A stretch of 39,158 nt of DNA from an uncultured Bacteroides sp. (GCA_944320735.1 CALUIQ010000162.1:1-39158); one strand, 5' to 3'; positions 24,648 through 34,777 are shown, counted from the stretch's first letter. Translations and numbers: made by a program. The notes: generated by a model not told the origin, from the letters alone.

Positions 24648-26324
24648 TTACCAACCTTCGTTTTGTTTCAAATTACCGTTCTTGAACAGTTCGGAGTTCG
24701 AGATTGGGTAGAAGTACATCTGCGGTTCTACGACACGGGTCTCATACAATTGTTTGTCATAGGAAACTTGATCCCCGTTCTTTGTCACCTGCACCTTATA
24801 GATGTCAGCGGTTTGTTCCAACTCGTTCCAACGGCGTACGTCCCAAAAACGATGCCCTTCAAATGCCAACTCTACCCTACGTTCGTTCTTCAAACGCTTG
24901 ATGAAGTCTTCCTTAGACAGATTGTTCGGGTAAGGAGGCATCTTTACGTCACTCCGGTTGCGCAACATATTGACAGCCTCCAAGGCGGACATAGGGAATT
25001 CCGCATCCTTGTAAGTAGGCGAGTCAAAAGCGTTCACCATAGCTTCCGCATAGTTCAGCAGGATTTCGCCATAACGGAACAAAATCCAACTATGGAACCT
25101 CTTAGTCACCGTACTACCCGGTTCAAAACTAATGTCGTTATTGACGTATTTCTTCAGATAATATCCAGTCACGGTGGCGTTATTCAGCGGCAAGGCGTTG
25201 GCTCCTCCTTCCCAAATCTCCAAAGTGTTGTCGCCCGGCCATTGCATTCCGTTGTAAGCGATGGTCATTGCCAAACGGGGGTCTCTGTTCTGATAGGGAT
25301 GGGCACGCATTTCCGCATTGTTCCAATCGAAAGACGTCCCGTCCGTCATTTCATAGGCACTGACCAAATTTTCTGTCGGGCAAGTCGACGTTTCTCCGCC
25401 TTCAACCCCCATCGGGAAATTGTATTGTTCAAAAGTCCCGCTTTCTGCCACGGTACGAACCAATATGTTCTCTATCGCCGTGTTGTTTTTTTCATCAAAC
25501 AAGGCGGAATAACTGCTCAATCCATAACCTAACGCAGAAGCCTGGCCTATAATTTCATAAGCCGACCGGGCGGCCTCCTTCCACTTCTCCTTGTCATCAA
25601 CCGAATAGAGCGGGCTTGCCAGATACAGTCTCAAACGCGATGCCAAGGCCATAGCGGCTCCCCGCGTAATACGTCCGGTTTCTTTGTCCATCAGACCGTC
25701 TTCAAAATTCACGGGCAACAATGTCTTCAACTCATCACATTCCCGCAGTATGAAATCAGCCACTTCTTCAAAAGAAGAAGGCTCTACTGCATTCGCCTGT
25801 TCGGCGGTCAATACTTCAGTGACCAAAGGTACATTTTGGTATCGTCTGATCAACTCAAAATAGTAATAGGCGCGCAAGAAACGGACTTCATATTCATAAT
25901 ATTGGAACATCTTCATCCAGTTCTCATAATTGTCATTGTACTGCCAATCTTCAAAGGTCAATCCTTCGGCCTCTTTCAGATACACGTTTGCAGCGCGGAT
26001 GCCTTGATAATAATGCGACCATTGGTCATCGACCACCGCGTTGGCTCCCCAAGTACCATTGACAAAACGCTGTACGTCCGAAGTCTGATAGACGTGTACC
26101 GCATCGTCCGTTCCGGCATCTTGCATAGCACCATCAATGTTACAAAAACCATTGGGCAAAAAGCTGTATACGTGGGTAGCCAATTGCTTGGTCCGGTCGT
26201 AACTGGAGACAATGTCTTCTATCGTATACACGGAAGTCTCATCACAGTCCAAGAAATCACAACTTGTAACGGAACATACACACAAGCTGCTTATCAAATA
26301 ATATTTCAATATGTTCTTTTTCAT
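24648..26324 (-). CDS. SusD-like lipoprotein (second pair)
   Basis: A 558-residue SusD homolog with lipobox VTSC (Cys22) followed by DFLDCDE. The helical core shows YYEYEVRFLRAYYYFELIRRYQNVPLVTE and the C-terminal block KRLKNERRVELAFEGHRFWDVRRWNE, both typical of the family. It partners the SusC at 26337-29129, from which it is separated by 12 bases. Different in sequence from the SusD at 29160, so the two pairs probably bind different parts of the substrate or different oligosaccharides. Confidence 0.95.
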   Translation of the reverse strand: MKKNILKYYLISSLCVCSVTSCDFLDCDETSVYTIEDIVSSYDRTKQLATHVYSFLPNGFCNIDGAMQDAGTDDAVHVYQTSDVQRFVNGTWGANAVVDDQWSHYYQGIRAANVYLKEAEGLTFEDWQYNDNYENWMKMFQYYEYEVRFLRAYYYFELIRRYQNVPLVTEVLTAEQANAVEPSSFEEVADFILRECDELKTLLPVNFEDGLMDKETGRITRGAAMALASRLRLYLASPLYSVDDKEKWKEAARSAYEIIGQASALGYGLSSYSALFDEKNNTAIENILVRTVAESGTFEQYNFPMGVEGGETSTCPTENLVSAYEMTDGTSFDWNNAEMRAHPYQNRDPRLAMTIAYNGMQWPGDNTLEIWEGGANALPLNNATVTGYYLKKYVNNDISFEPGSTVTKRFHSWILFRYGEILLNYAEAMVNAFDSPTYKDAEFPMSALEAVNMLRNRSDVKMPPYPNNLSKEDFIKRLKNERRVELAFEGHRFWDVRRWNELEQTADIYKVQVTKNGDQVSYDKQLYETRVVEPQMYFYPISNSELFKNGNLKQNEGW

Positions 26325-26336
26325 TGTTCTCGATTT

Positions 26337-29129
26337 TTAGAATGATAAATTCACACCAAAAGTATATTGCGTCATCAATGGATGAGATGCTTTTACCGCT
26401 TCCGGATCCATCACGTCCATCTTATTCCACGAGAATAAATCATGGGCACGGGCAAACAACTTAGCTTTTTTCAAGAATCCTACTTTCTTAAGCATATCGG
26501 CAGGGAACCGATAATAGAGCTCCAAGGTTCTAAGCTTTAAATAGGAAGCATCGGCCACCCACAACGTATTCGTGTTATAGTTATTATCAGAGCCGCTATA
26601 AGTCAGTCGCGGGTATTTCGCCTCAGGATTCTGTGGCGTCCAACGATTCTCATAGTAGTGGGTGGAGATGGTATTGTTGTTTATCAACGGCCAATATACA
26701 CTGTTCACGTTCATGATTTTGCTGAAGTTACCCACTCCTTGGAACAAGGCGTACAGACCTATCCCCTTATATTCGGCACCGAGGTTGAACGAATAATAAA
26801 TCTCAGGAGACGTGGCGTTGTAACCCAATGCCACCTGGTCGTAACTGTCTATTCGCTTGTCGCCATTCTGGTCCTTGAACATCAAGTCACCGGGCTTTAC
26901 GGTAGACAGGTATTGTTTTACCTCACGGTTGTCTATTTCTTCCTGGCTCTGGTAGATACCCACCACTTCATAACCAAAAATCTGACCTACCGGACGCCCC
27001 GTGCGGTTCAGGTATCCATAAGGACGGTACTCTTCGTTCATTTCCTTTATTTCATTGGCCGCATACGAGAACATACCTCCTATGTTATAGTGAAAATCAC
27101 CGATACGGTCGTTCCAATTGGCGGAAATCTCCATACCGTAGCTATCTACTATTCCGCTGTTCTGTTTCGGTGCAGTGATACCCAATACGGAAGACACGGA
27201 ACCAGTCGCATCCACAAGGATGTCCGTACGGTGGTCGTAGAATCCGTCCACACTCACCGACAAACGGTTCCATCCCATAAAGTCCAAACCAATATTTGCC
27301 TTGTGGGATTTCTCGTAGGTAAATCCGGCTACTCCCAACTGAACTTCTTTCATACCTCCCGTTGAAGTCGGGTTGTCTTTAAAATAATAGCTGTTTCCCG
27401 TTCCATAATAAGTCATATATAAACCTGTCGCATCATAGTCCGCACGACCGGCTACGCCATACGAAGCCCTCAACTTCAAGAAATCCAGCCAATCGGCTTC
27501 CATAAATTGTTCTTCAGACAGAATCCAGCCCAATCCTACCGAAGGGAAAATTCCCCAACGGTTTCCCGGCTCCAACACACTGGATGCCGAACCGGAAAGA
27601 GAAGCGTCCAACAGGTAACGGTCTTTGTACACATAATGTACCTGTCCCACTACGTCCATAAACGCAGTTGTCTTATAACGGTCTTTTTGCGTGTTTTTAT
27701 CCATTGCATACAATAAGGTCGCATTCAGTTTGTGGTCTTGTCCCCAAGAACGGGTATAGTCGGTACGTGCCTCGAAGTTGAAATGGTTGGAATTGGCACC
27801 CACGCTACTGCCAAAACTAAGGTTTCCTTCGTTACGTAGAGTGGTGTAGTTCCTTTCTCCCGTAGCCCAATCCAAAGTAGTCGACTCGTATCCAAAGTTC
27901 TTGGTATTGTTGTCCCAATAAGTGGCATAGTTGTCCAAACCGAACTTCACGCCGGCCGACAGCCCTTCCACAAGGAAACCCAAATCTTGACGCAATGACA
28001 AGTCCGCAAACAGGACACGCCCCTGCGAGCGGGCATACCCAGTCCCCGCGATATAACCAATCGGGTTGTTGGAGTAAGAAGTGGTTCCTCCAAATACATT
28101 GTTCGCCGTCTTGATAGGGAAAGCACCGGAAGGTACCCGGTATAAGGCACCAAAGATATTATCTGTTTGCGTTCCCGGACGGTTATGTTCGGAGAAGTTT
28201 CCAAACATATTCAGTTTCAACTGGGTCGTCGGACTTATTTCAATATCCAAATTGGTACGTATGTTCAAACGTGAGTATTTGAACTGGGTCGAGTAACCGT
28301 CATTCCAGTCTGTGGGTTGCAAGATTCCCCTGTCGTCTAAGAAATTCAATTGGGAGAAGTATTTCACGTACTTTCCTCCACCACGAGCCGAAAAGGTAAT
28401 GTTGTCACCGTAACTATGATCCCTCAACGCCTCGTCCATCCAGTCGACATTGGGATAAACATCCGGATAAGTACCTTCCTGGAAGGCCCGCAGTTCGTCC
28501 GCGTTGTAACGAGGAGACAAGCCATCGTTCATCAAACCCTCGTTCAAAGCCTGAGCATAGGTATAACCGTCTACGAAGTCTGGCAAATTGCGGGGCGTTC
28601 CCATATTGAACTGGTAAGAAAAGTCAATTTGCGGGCCTGATTCTATTCCTCGCTTCGTCTTTACTAAAATAACCCCATTCGCTCCCTTTACTCCATAAAG
28701 GCTGGTAGAAACCGCATCTTTCAGGACAGTAACCGATTCTATCTCCGTAGAGTTCAAATAATCCAATGAACGCTCAAAACCATCCACCAAGACAAGGGGA
28801 GATTTGGTACTCATGGTACCTACTCCACGAATAAGCAGGGAAGCGCCATCGTTCCATGCGTTGTTCGGGTTTTGAAGCACTTGTAAGCCCGGTAATAATC
28901 CATACAGCAAGTTAGATGCGTTTATAGCTGTTTTATGGCTTAAATCTTTGGTGGTCGCAGTTGCCGCGGCAGCTGTGGACTCTTTCGCATTGTAAGAAAT
29001 CCCGCGCCCGTAGTCTGCCGTTTTCATCGTCTTATCCATCCCGCTGACAGACAAACTGTCCGTTGTTTGCCCCCAAACGGTCGATGAACAAATAGTTCCT
29101 ACAATTAAAAGCTTTATATAATTTTTCAT
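26337..29129 (-). CDS. SusC-like TonB-dependent transporter lacking the carboxypeptidase-like domain
   Basis: The 930-residue protein has a signal peptide (to about TVWGQ), then only a short linker before the plug domain, which begins near residue 60 (SNLLYGLLPGLQVLQN) and contains LVLVDGFERSL and SLYGVKGANGVILVKTKRG. The beta-barrel follows, ending FGVNLSF. The carboxypeptidase-like domain found in most SusC proteins, including the other two here, is missing, which explains the length. The gene follows the first susD by 30 bases. Import of oligosaccharides is the expected role. Confidence 0.94.
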   Translation of the reverse strand: MKNYIKLLIVGTICSSTVWGQTTDSLSVSGMDKTMKTADYGRGISYNAKESTAAAATATTKDLSHKTAINASNLLYGLLPGLQVLQNPNNAWNDGASLLIRGVGTMSTKSPLVLVDGFERSLDYLNSTEIESVTVLKDAVSTSLYGVKGANGVILVKTKRGIESGPQIDFSYQFNMGTPRNLPDFVDGYTYAQALNEGLMNDGLSPRYNADELRAFQEGTYPDVYPNVDWMDEALRDHSYGDNITFSARGGGKYVKYFSQLNFLDDRGILQPTDWNDGYSTQFKYSRLNIRTNLDIEISPTTQLKLNMFGNFSEHNRPGTQTDNIFGALYRVPSGAFPIKTANNVFGGTTSYSNNPIGYIAGTGYARSQGRVLFADLSLRQDLGFLVEGLSAGVKFGLDNYATYWDNNTKNFGYESTTLDWATGERNYTTLRNEGNLSFGSSVGANSNHFNFEARTDYTRSWGQDHKLNATLLYAMDKNTQKDRYKTTAFMDVVGQVHYVYKDRYLLDASLSGSASSVLEPGNRWGIFPSVGLGWILSEEQFMEADWLDFLKLRASYGVAGRADYDATGLYMTYYGTGNSYYFKDNPTSTGGMKEVQLGVAGFTYEKSHKANIGLDFMGWNRLSVSVDGFYDHRTDILVDATGSVSSVLGITAPKQNSGIVDSYGMEISANWNDRIGDFHYNIGGMFSYAANEIKEMNEEYRPYGYLNRTGRPVGQIFGYEVVGIYQSQEEIDNREVKQYLSTVKPGDLMFKDQNGDKRIDSYDQVALGYNATSPEIYYSFNLGAEYKGIGLYALFQGVGNFSKIMNVNSVYWPLINNNTISTHYYENRWTPQNPEAKYPRLTYSGSDNNYNTNTLWVADASYLKLRTLELYYRFPADMLKKVGFLKKAKLFARAHDLFSWNKMDVMDPEAVKASHPLMTQYTFGVNLSF

Positions 29130-29159
29130 CGCATTATCTTTATTATATTTATAATTGAT

Positions 29160-31016
29160 TTATTCCCAACCCGGATTTTGAATCAATCCGTAGCCTTTAT
29201 TTACTTCATCCGAAGGGAATGCACTCAAATAATTTCTTGGAGAGAACTCTTTCTGCCAAGCACGTTCCGACAGCTGGAATGTCTCAAACTTGTATTCTCC
29301 GGTCGTCTTGTGCTTGAACACCCGCAATCCGTGCAAATGTTTGGAGAAGATGTCCTCACGTTTCCAACGGACCAAATCGAAGAAACGGACTTCCTCGCTC
29401 CAAAACTCACAAGCGCGCTCACGCAGGATAGCTTCACGCAATTCCTCTTGACTCATCGACTTGTCCAAATCACCTAAACCAACACGACGCCGTACTACAT
29501 TGACATAGTCAAAAGCATCCATCCCCAGTTCGTCCGCCACATTGGCACGTCCTAATTCGTTCAACGCCTCAGCGTATGACAAATAAATCTCAGACATACG
29601 GAGCAACGGCCATTGCATTACCCTGTTTTTAAACTCTCCGCCATCACGATCCAAGCCAAATTTGAAAGCCGTAAGACCATTTTGAATGCTTGCCGCGTCT
29701 ATCGGATAAACGCCAAAGTTCTTTCCTTTGGGATAGTTGACCTTGTCATTCGAGTCTTCTTGGTACAACTGGATGGGATTCCCCTTGAAGTCATCCCCAT
29801 CGATATAGATGGTCTCATACAGACGCGGGTCACGATTCTGGAAAGGATTCTTCGCCTGTTCCGGATTGTCCCAACTGAAGGTTGAACCGTCCGCCATTTG
29901 GAACTGGTCAAACAGTTCTTTGGTCGGACCGAATCCTCCCCAACGGATGCTTTGAATCAAAAGGGAATTCTGATTCGTGGTACGGATATTGCGGAAAGTG
30001 GCAATTAAACTCTCCGTAGTACCTCTCTTGTAGTAGGCATCCCGGAAAGCGCTCCGGTACGTCCCTTTTTCCGATTCCCCAGCTTCCACCAGTTTATAAT
30101 AACCGTTTGTACGTACCGCCTTGAAGAATTCCAAACCGGCTTTGGCGGCATCTTCCCAACGGCTTTGTTGGTAGTCGCCATACCACGTCAGCAAGTTGTC
30201 GGACGCTTCACCCGGATAGTACGCCTCGTTGCTATTGAATAACGGGCTGGCCGCAAACAGCAACACCCGTACTTTCAGAGCCATAGCCGAAGCTTTGGTC
30301 ACACGTCCATACCAGTTGTCTTGCTCGCTGGCGGGCAATGTCCAAGGTAAGTCGGGACAAGCGATGGCGTCATCCAAGAGCTGCATAATAAAGTCTACCG
30401 TTTCAGCGACTGTTGAACGAGCCGGAAACTCTATTTCCTCCGCTGACAAACTATGGTCAATGAGAGGAAGACCTCCATAGTGGCGGAACATATTCGCATA
30501 GAAGATAGCTACCAAGATTTTAGCTTCCGCTTTCATACGCGACTTTTCCTCCGCCGTCATATCCGGAACTCTATCTACATTCTCATAAAACAACCATGCA
30601 TGACGGATACCCTTCCAAGAGCCAAATTCATTAAAACGGAACTTCGAGATATTATCCATACCTATCGTACCCGAGCCATTAGGGTTTTCCACATCAGCCG
30701 TATATTTGCCCGGATAATAGATCTGCCGCTCGCCACTGTCATTCACATTTGTATGTGCCAAGTCGGTCAATCCTTCGATACTACCTTTTTTCATCGCTGT
30801 GAAATAGTTGGAAGTGCCATATCCATAAGGTAAATAGTCATAGCTATTCCACAACACACGTTGGGCGTACTCCGCCGTAGAGAAAATAGTGTCAATCGTA
30901 ATGTCTGTGCTTGGGGGCTTCTGCAAGAATTTTTCTCCTAAAGCGAAATCTTCACAAGAAGTCAGCGTAAAAAACAGCCCGCTAAGCAATAATAAATATG
31001 TCTTTAAACTTTTCAT
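29160..31016 (-). CDS. SusD-like lipoprotein (first pair of the locus)
   Basis: A 618-residue SusD homolog: lipobox LTSC with Cys21, then EDFALGEKFLQKPPS, a frequent start of mature SusD proteins. KAEAKILVAIFYANMFRHYGGLPLID and LREAILRERACEFWSEEVRFFDLVRWKRE are the core TPR-like and C-terminal blocks; it ends LIQNPGWE. It follows its susC by 18 bases and should cap that transporter at the cell surface. Confidence 0.95.
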   Translation of the reverse strand: MKSLKTYLLLLSGLFFTLTSCEDFALGEKFLQKPPSTDITIDTIFSTAEYAQRVLWNSYDYLPYGYGTSNYFTAMKKGSIEGLTDLAHTNVNDSGERQIYYPGKYTADVENPNGSGTIGMDNISKFRFNEFGSWKGIRHAWLFYENVDRVPDMTAEEKSRMKAEAKILVAIFYANMFRHYGGLPLIDHSLSAEEIEFPARSTVAETVDFIMQLLDDAIACPDLPWTLPASEQDNWYGRVTKASAMALKVRVLLFAASPLFNSNEAYYPGEASDNLLTWYGDYQQSRWEDAAKAGLEFFKAVRTNGYYKLVEAGESEKGTYRSAFRDAYYKRGTTESLIATFRNIRTTNQNSLLIQSIRWGGFGPTKELFDQFQMADGSTFSWDNPEQAKNPFQNRDPRLYETIYIDGDDFKGNPIQLYQEDSNDKVNYPKGKNFGVYPIDAASIQNGLTAFKFGLDRDGGEFKNRVMQWPLLRMSEIYLSYAEALNELGRANVADELGMDAFDYVNVVRRRVGLGDLDKSMSQEELREAILRERACEFWSEEVRFFDLVRWKREDIFSKHLHGLRVFKHKTTGEYKFETFQLSERAWQKEFSPRNYLSAFPSDEVNKGYGLIQNPGWE

Positions 31017-31034
31017 CGTTCTTACTTTTAAAGG

Positions 31035-34000
31035 TTAGAAACCAAGTTTTAATCCAAAATTAACCACCCTGATCAATGGATAAGAAGGACTGAGCGTATT
31101 CGTCGTCTCAGGATCTAAAACGTCCAGACTGTCGAAAGTCAACAGATTATATCCGGACATATAAATGCGCAACGAACCAATATGGGCTTTAGACAGTAAC
31201 GACTTGGGGAAAGAGTACCCTACTTCCAGATTCTTCAGTCGCAAATAAGAAGCATCGCGCAGCCACAAGTCAGACGCTTGGTAGTTATGTTTCTTGTTCT
31301 CAAAAGAGATGCGGGGTGCTTTAGCAGAATTACCCTTCTCCGGAGTCCAAGCTTCGTCCACTAAATATTTCAGCAAAGACTTGTTGTTCTGTTCGCCGAA
31401 CGGCTCTCTGTAAATCTGTTGCAACATACGCGATGTCTTTGTAGCCCCGGTCCAAGTCATACTGACATCAAATCCCTTGTACGAGAAGCCCAAGTTTATA
31501 CCACCCGTCAACAACGGATAAATAGGATAGCCGATGGCACTTTGGTCGCGATAGTCAATAATCATATCACCACTCAAGTCTTTGTATTTCACATCACCCG
31601 CATTGGGTACAAAGCCGCTGCCATAGTCGGGCATAGTCACGCCTTTCGCCGTGGCGTATGCAGCCGCCTCTTCCTCCGTGAAATATCCGTCAAACTGGTA
31701 GCCGAAAGATTGCCCTACGGGCTTTCCGGTCTTCATCATATAGTCAAATGGTTGCGGGATTTCATCCATAAATACAATCTCGTTTTTAGCATAAGAGAGA
31801 TTTACGCCCACGGAATAAGAGAAATCAGAACCGATTCGGTCGTCCCAGTTCACGCTGATTTCATAACCTTTGTTGTCCACCTTACCAATGTTTGCCGTCG
31901 GCAGGGTCACCGCCAAATATCCAGGCATTACTTGCCGGGAGGTCAAGATGTCTCTACGGTGTTCTATGAAATAATCGAATGTTGTTTTCAAACGGTCGTC
32001 AAAGAAGTACAGGTCTACACCGTAGTTTTGTTTCACGGCCGTTTCCCACGTCACGTTTGGATTTCCTTTTTTAGACTCGGCAGCAAGGATAACGTTGGAG
32101 GAGTTGTTGATACCGAAGTTATATCCGTTACCATCGCCATCGGGGTCATAAACATCCGGCAAGTAAAGGAAGCGGGAGTTGTCGCTGGTGCGGTCGTTAC
32201 CCACCATACCCCACGACGCGCGTATCTTAAAATAACTGAGGTAGGGTTTCAGACTTTTCATAAAGTTCTCTTCAGAAATAATCCAGCCCACCGAACCTGC
32301 GGGGAACAAGCCGAAACGTTTGCCGGGAGCAAAGTTCTCTGACCCATTATAACCCACGCTGAAATCTGCCATATAGCGAGTATTCCAATCATACGTTGCA
32401 CGTCCAACAAAACCGATATAAGCACGAGGAATTCCCGGATAACTGCCTGCCGGATAGTATCTCATAGACTGGTTGTACATAGCCAATGCAGATACGTGAT
32501 GCATACCAAAGTCGCGTTGGTAGTTGAGAGCGGCTTCCATATACCAGTCTCTCGACTTGCTGGAACCGGTCGAAAATCCCAACGGAGACTTCTCGTGTGT
32601 TTTCTTCAGCAGGACAGAACCATCTTCCTGAATAACGGCTTCGTACAAATCGCCATTAGCCGAGGTGCGGTTTTTGGTAGCTGTGGTACCGCTGTTGTAC
32701 GATGCTTTCACCGATGCTCTTAACCCCTTGGTCACGAAGTCCAGCTTTTGCTCCAATGTAAAGTCAAAGTTCAACGTGTTTCCCAGTGAGCTACGATAGC
32801 CCTTACCATAGAAATTCTGCAACGGGTCTGCAACAGAACCCATCGTGGCAGGCAAAATAGTCGGGTCGGTCTTGATTCGTTTCCCGTCTACCACACCGAC
32901 ACCCGCAAAGGGAGGAGCTTCGTAAATTTCACGGAACAAATAGGTCAAACTCGAAGACGAGCCATTGTTGTAATTAGGAGTCCGCTGATTGTTGAGCCGT
33001 CCACCCAGGTTTATTTTCATAGTGGTGGTCTTCGTCACATCGATGTCCAAGTTGATACGGTAGTTATAACGGTTGTACTTATAGTTGCTGTCATAATCCG
33101 TCTCATAAGTCTTGAACAAACCATCCTGCGTAAACACACCCAATGAAGCAAAATAACGTACGGATTTGGCTCCGCCGGACACCGTGAAGTTATGCTGGCT
33201 CTGCCAAGCCGATTTCTTTATCAACAAATCGGTCCAATCCACGTCAGGATAAGCCAATGGGTTGCTATGCGTACGGAATCCCTCCAAGACCTCCGGCGTA
33301 AAAGGCAACTCGTCTTCGGGCGTGCCACTTGCCAATTCTGCCTGATTGTAAACGGAAGCATATTCGTAGCTATTGGCAAACTCTGGGATGCGGGTAGGCA
33401 TCTGCAGACCGAATGAAGTAGAGAAATTAACCTTCGCCTTACCTTCCTGTCCACGCTTAGTGGTCACCAAAATAACACCGTTCGCACCGCGCACACCGAA
33501 CACAGCCGTAGCGGAAGCGTCTTTCAATACGGTAATGTCTTCAATTTCATTAGGATCCAACTGACCGAACGAACGTTCCACACCATCCACCAATACCAAT
33601 GGAGATGACAGTCCTTCCGACAACGATCCTACACCGCGCACATACAAAGTGGCGTCATCCGCACCGGGCTGACCGGAACTTTGCACGCTGGACAAACCAG
33701 TTACCTTTCCGGACAGCGCATTCGTGATACTACCCGTAGGTGCTTTCAAAATTTCATCCGACTTTACAGAAGAAAGGGCACCCGTAATCGTGACTTTCTT
33801 CGTGGTTCCGTAAGCGATAACTTGCACCTCGTCAAGCGTGGTCACATCTTCACTCAAGTGAATGGTCAGTTTAGCCTCTCCTTTATAAACAATCTCTTTA
33901 TCTTGATAACCGATAAAAGAGACCAAGATAGTAGAGCCGATGGGAATCTTCAAGGTAAACTCTCCATCCATGTTGGTTACGACACCTGTCGTGGTGTTCT

Positions 34001-34178
34001 TAATGCGCACCGTGGCACCGGCCACAGGCCCCATATCGTCCAAGACGACACCGGTCACAACTTTTTCTTTTGGCTGCTGCATGGCAACCGTTGGCTTGAG
34101 ATGATTTTCATCTCCTAACGCCTTACCAGAATGTAAGGTTAACAAAGCCAAAACAAACAAACAAATCTTGTGCTTCAT
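31035..34178 (-). CDS. SusC-like TonB-dependent transporter (first gene of the locus)
   Basis: The 1047-residue protein has a signal peptide (MKHKICLFVLALLTLHSGKALG), a carboxypeptidase-like domain (about 40-115, VVTGVVLDDMGPVAGATVRI), a TonB-box-like TTLDEVQVIAYGT, a plug with LVLVDGVERSF and AVFGVRGANGVILVTTKRG, and a long barrel ending FGLKLGF. No STN domain, consistent with control by the HTCS rather than a FecR/ECF pair. The frame is open to 34211, but MKHKI at 34178 starts a normal signal peptide. Its upstream region holds the paired direct repeats at 34341-34376. Confidence 0.95.
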   Translation of the reverse strand: MKHKICLFVLALLTLHSGKALGDENHLKPTVAMQQPKEKVVTGVVLDDMGPVAGATVRIKNTTTGVVTNMDGEFTLKIPIGSTILVSFIGYQDKEIVYKGEAKLTIHLSEDVTTLDEVQVIAYGTTKKVTITGALSSVKSDEILKAPTGSITNALSGKVTGLSSVQSSGQPGADDATLYVRGVGSLSEGLSSPLVLVDGVERSFGQLDPNEIEDITVLKDASATAVFGVRGANGVILVTTKRGQEGKAKVNFSTSFGLQMPTRIPEFANSYEYASVYNQAELASGTPEDELPFTPEVLEGFRTHSNPLAYPDVDWTDLLIKKSAWQSQHNFTVSGGAKSVRYFASLGVFTQDGLFKTYETDYDSNYKYNRYNYRINLDIDVTKTTTMKINLGGRLNNQRTPNYNNGSSSSLTYLFREIYEAPPFAGVGVVDGKRIKTDPTILPATMGSVADPLQNFYGKGYRSSLGNTLNFDFTLEQKLDFVTKGLRASVKASYNSGTTATKNRTSANGDLYEAVIQEDGSVLLKKTHEKSPLGFSTGSSKSRDWYMEAALNYQRDFGMHHVSALAMYNQSMRYYPAGSYPGIPRAYIGFVGRATYDWNTRYMADFSVGYNGSENFAPGKRFGLFPAGSVGWIISEENFMKSLKPYLSYFKIRASWGMVGNDRTSDNSRFLYLPDVYDPDGDGNGYNFGINNSSNVILAAESKKGNPNVTWETAVKQNYGVDLYFFDDRLKTTFDYFIEHRRDILTSRQVMPGYLAVTLPTANIGKVDNKGYEISVNWDDRIGSDFSYSVGVNLSYAKNEIVFMDEIPQPFDYMMKTGKPVGQSFGYQFDGYFTEEEAAAYATAKGVTMPDYGSGFVPNAGDVKYKDLSGDMIIDYRDQSAIGYPIYPLLTGGINLGFSYKGFDVSMTWTGATKTSRMLQQIYREPFGEQNNKSLLKYLVDEAWTPEKGNSAKAPRISFENKKHNYQASDLWLRDASYLRLKNLEVGYSFPKSLLSKAHIGSLRIYMSGYNLLTFDSLDVLDPETTNTLSPSYPLIRVVNFGLKLGF

Positions 34179-34340
34179 AAAAATTTGAAGGTAGATTTTT
34201 GTGATTAACAATAAATTTAATAACTCTCATTTGCCACCCGCTACATCATATTATCAAACGGGGTGACACCGCAAATTAAGATACTTTTCATTTTTTAAAG
34301 TTAATCATATTGTGTAATAAAGGTGCAGGAACTGTACCCG

Positions 34341-34376
34341 GTACAATTTGGGCACCTATCCGTACAATTTGGGCAC
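34341..34376. promoter_or_regulatory. Paired direct repeats, candidate HTCS binding site for susC
   Basis: GTACAATTTGGGCAC occurs twice, at 34341-34355 and 34362-34376, 21 bp apart, that is two helical turns, as expected for an AraC-type DNA-binding domain bound as a tandem dimer. It is about 165 bases upstream of the susC start codon. TTAATTTG on the minus strand (34272-34279) is one base off the -7 consensus. Confidence 0.6.
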
Positions 34377-34495
34377 ATTCCGTCACCATCTATCTTTGGT
34401 TTTACTAAATGGAACCAAAGTTTATTTTGGAAAATGATTTAGCGCACTCCTTCACTCCTAAAGATAAAAACCCAAGTATCCAATAATAAATGGCA

Positions 34496-34534
34496 AAGTA
34501 AGCAAGGATACTTGGCAAGGCCAGTAAGCTTACT
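34496..34534. repeat. Two units of the AAGCTG/AAGGAT 22-bp repeat family
   Basis: AAGGAT at 34504-34509 is followed 22 bp later by AAGCTT at 34526-34531, in the context AAGTAAGCAAGGATACTTGG and AGTAAGCTTACT (a perfect palindrome). CCAAGTATCC at 34472-34481 is the complement of GGATACTTGG at 34506-34515, so a hairpin is also possible. The rest of the 599-base gap 34179-34777 holds the direct repeats and the array at 34619-34702. Confidence 0.6.
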
Positions 34535-34618
34535 CATTTAGCACAAAGAAAACAAAAAAGGATATTTGGGGATGAACAAAAATTACAAAAGCGAAGAAGG
34601 AGAAAATTTGTCCCATTT

Positions 34619-34702
34619 CAAGTTACTAACTTAAGAGGGGAATGTTTCTAACATAGAAGGGGAATGTTAGAAACATTCGGGGGCTATGTTAGAAACATTC
34701 CC
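34619..34702. repeat. Four-unit 22-bp dyad array downstream of the HTCS gene
   Basis: Units at 34619, 34641, 34663 and 34685 are exactly 22 bp apart. Cores: AAGTTACTAACTT, AATGTTTCTAACAT, AATGTTAGAAACATT and ATGTTAGAAACATT, joined by AGGGG or GGGGG spacers. Architecture equals the arrays at 582-672 and 38909-38989, but the sequence is different. Confidence 0.8.
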
Positions 34703-34777
34703 AAAACTCGCTTGGAAGAGTTTCGGGCGAGGATGAATTTCTTCTTGGAAAACTATTCCAAAATACTTACAATCAAG

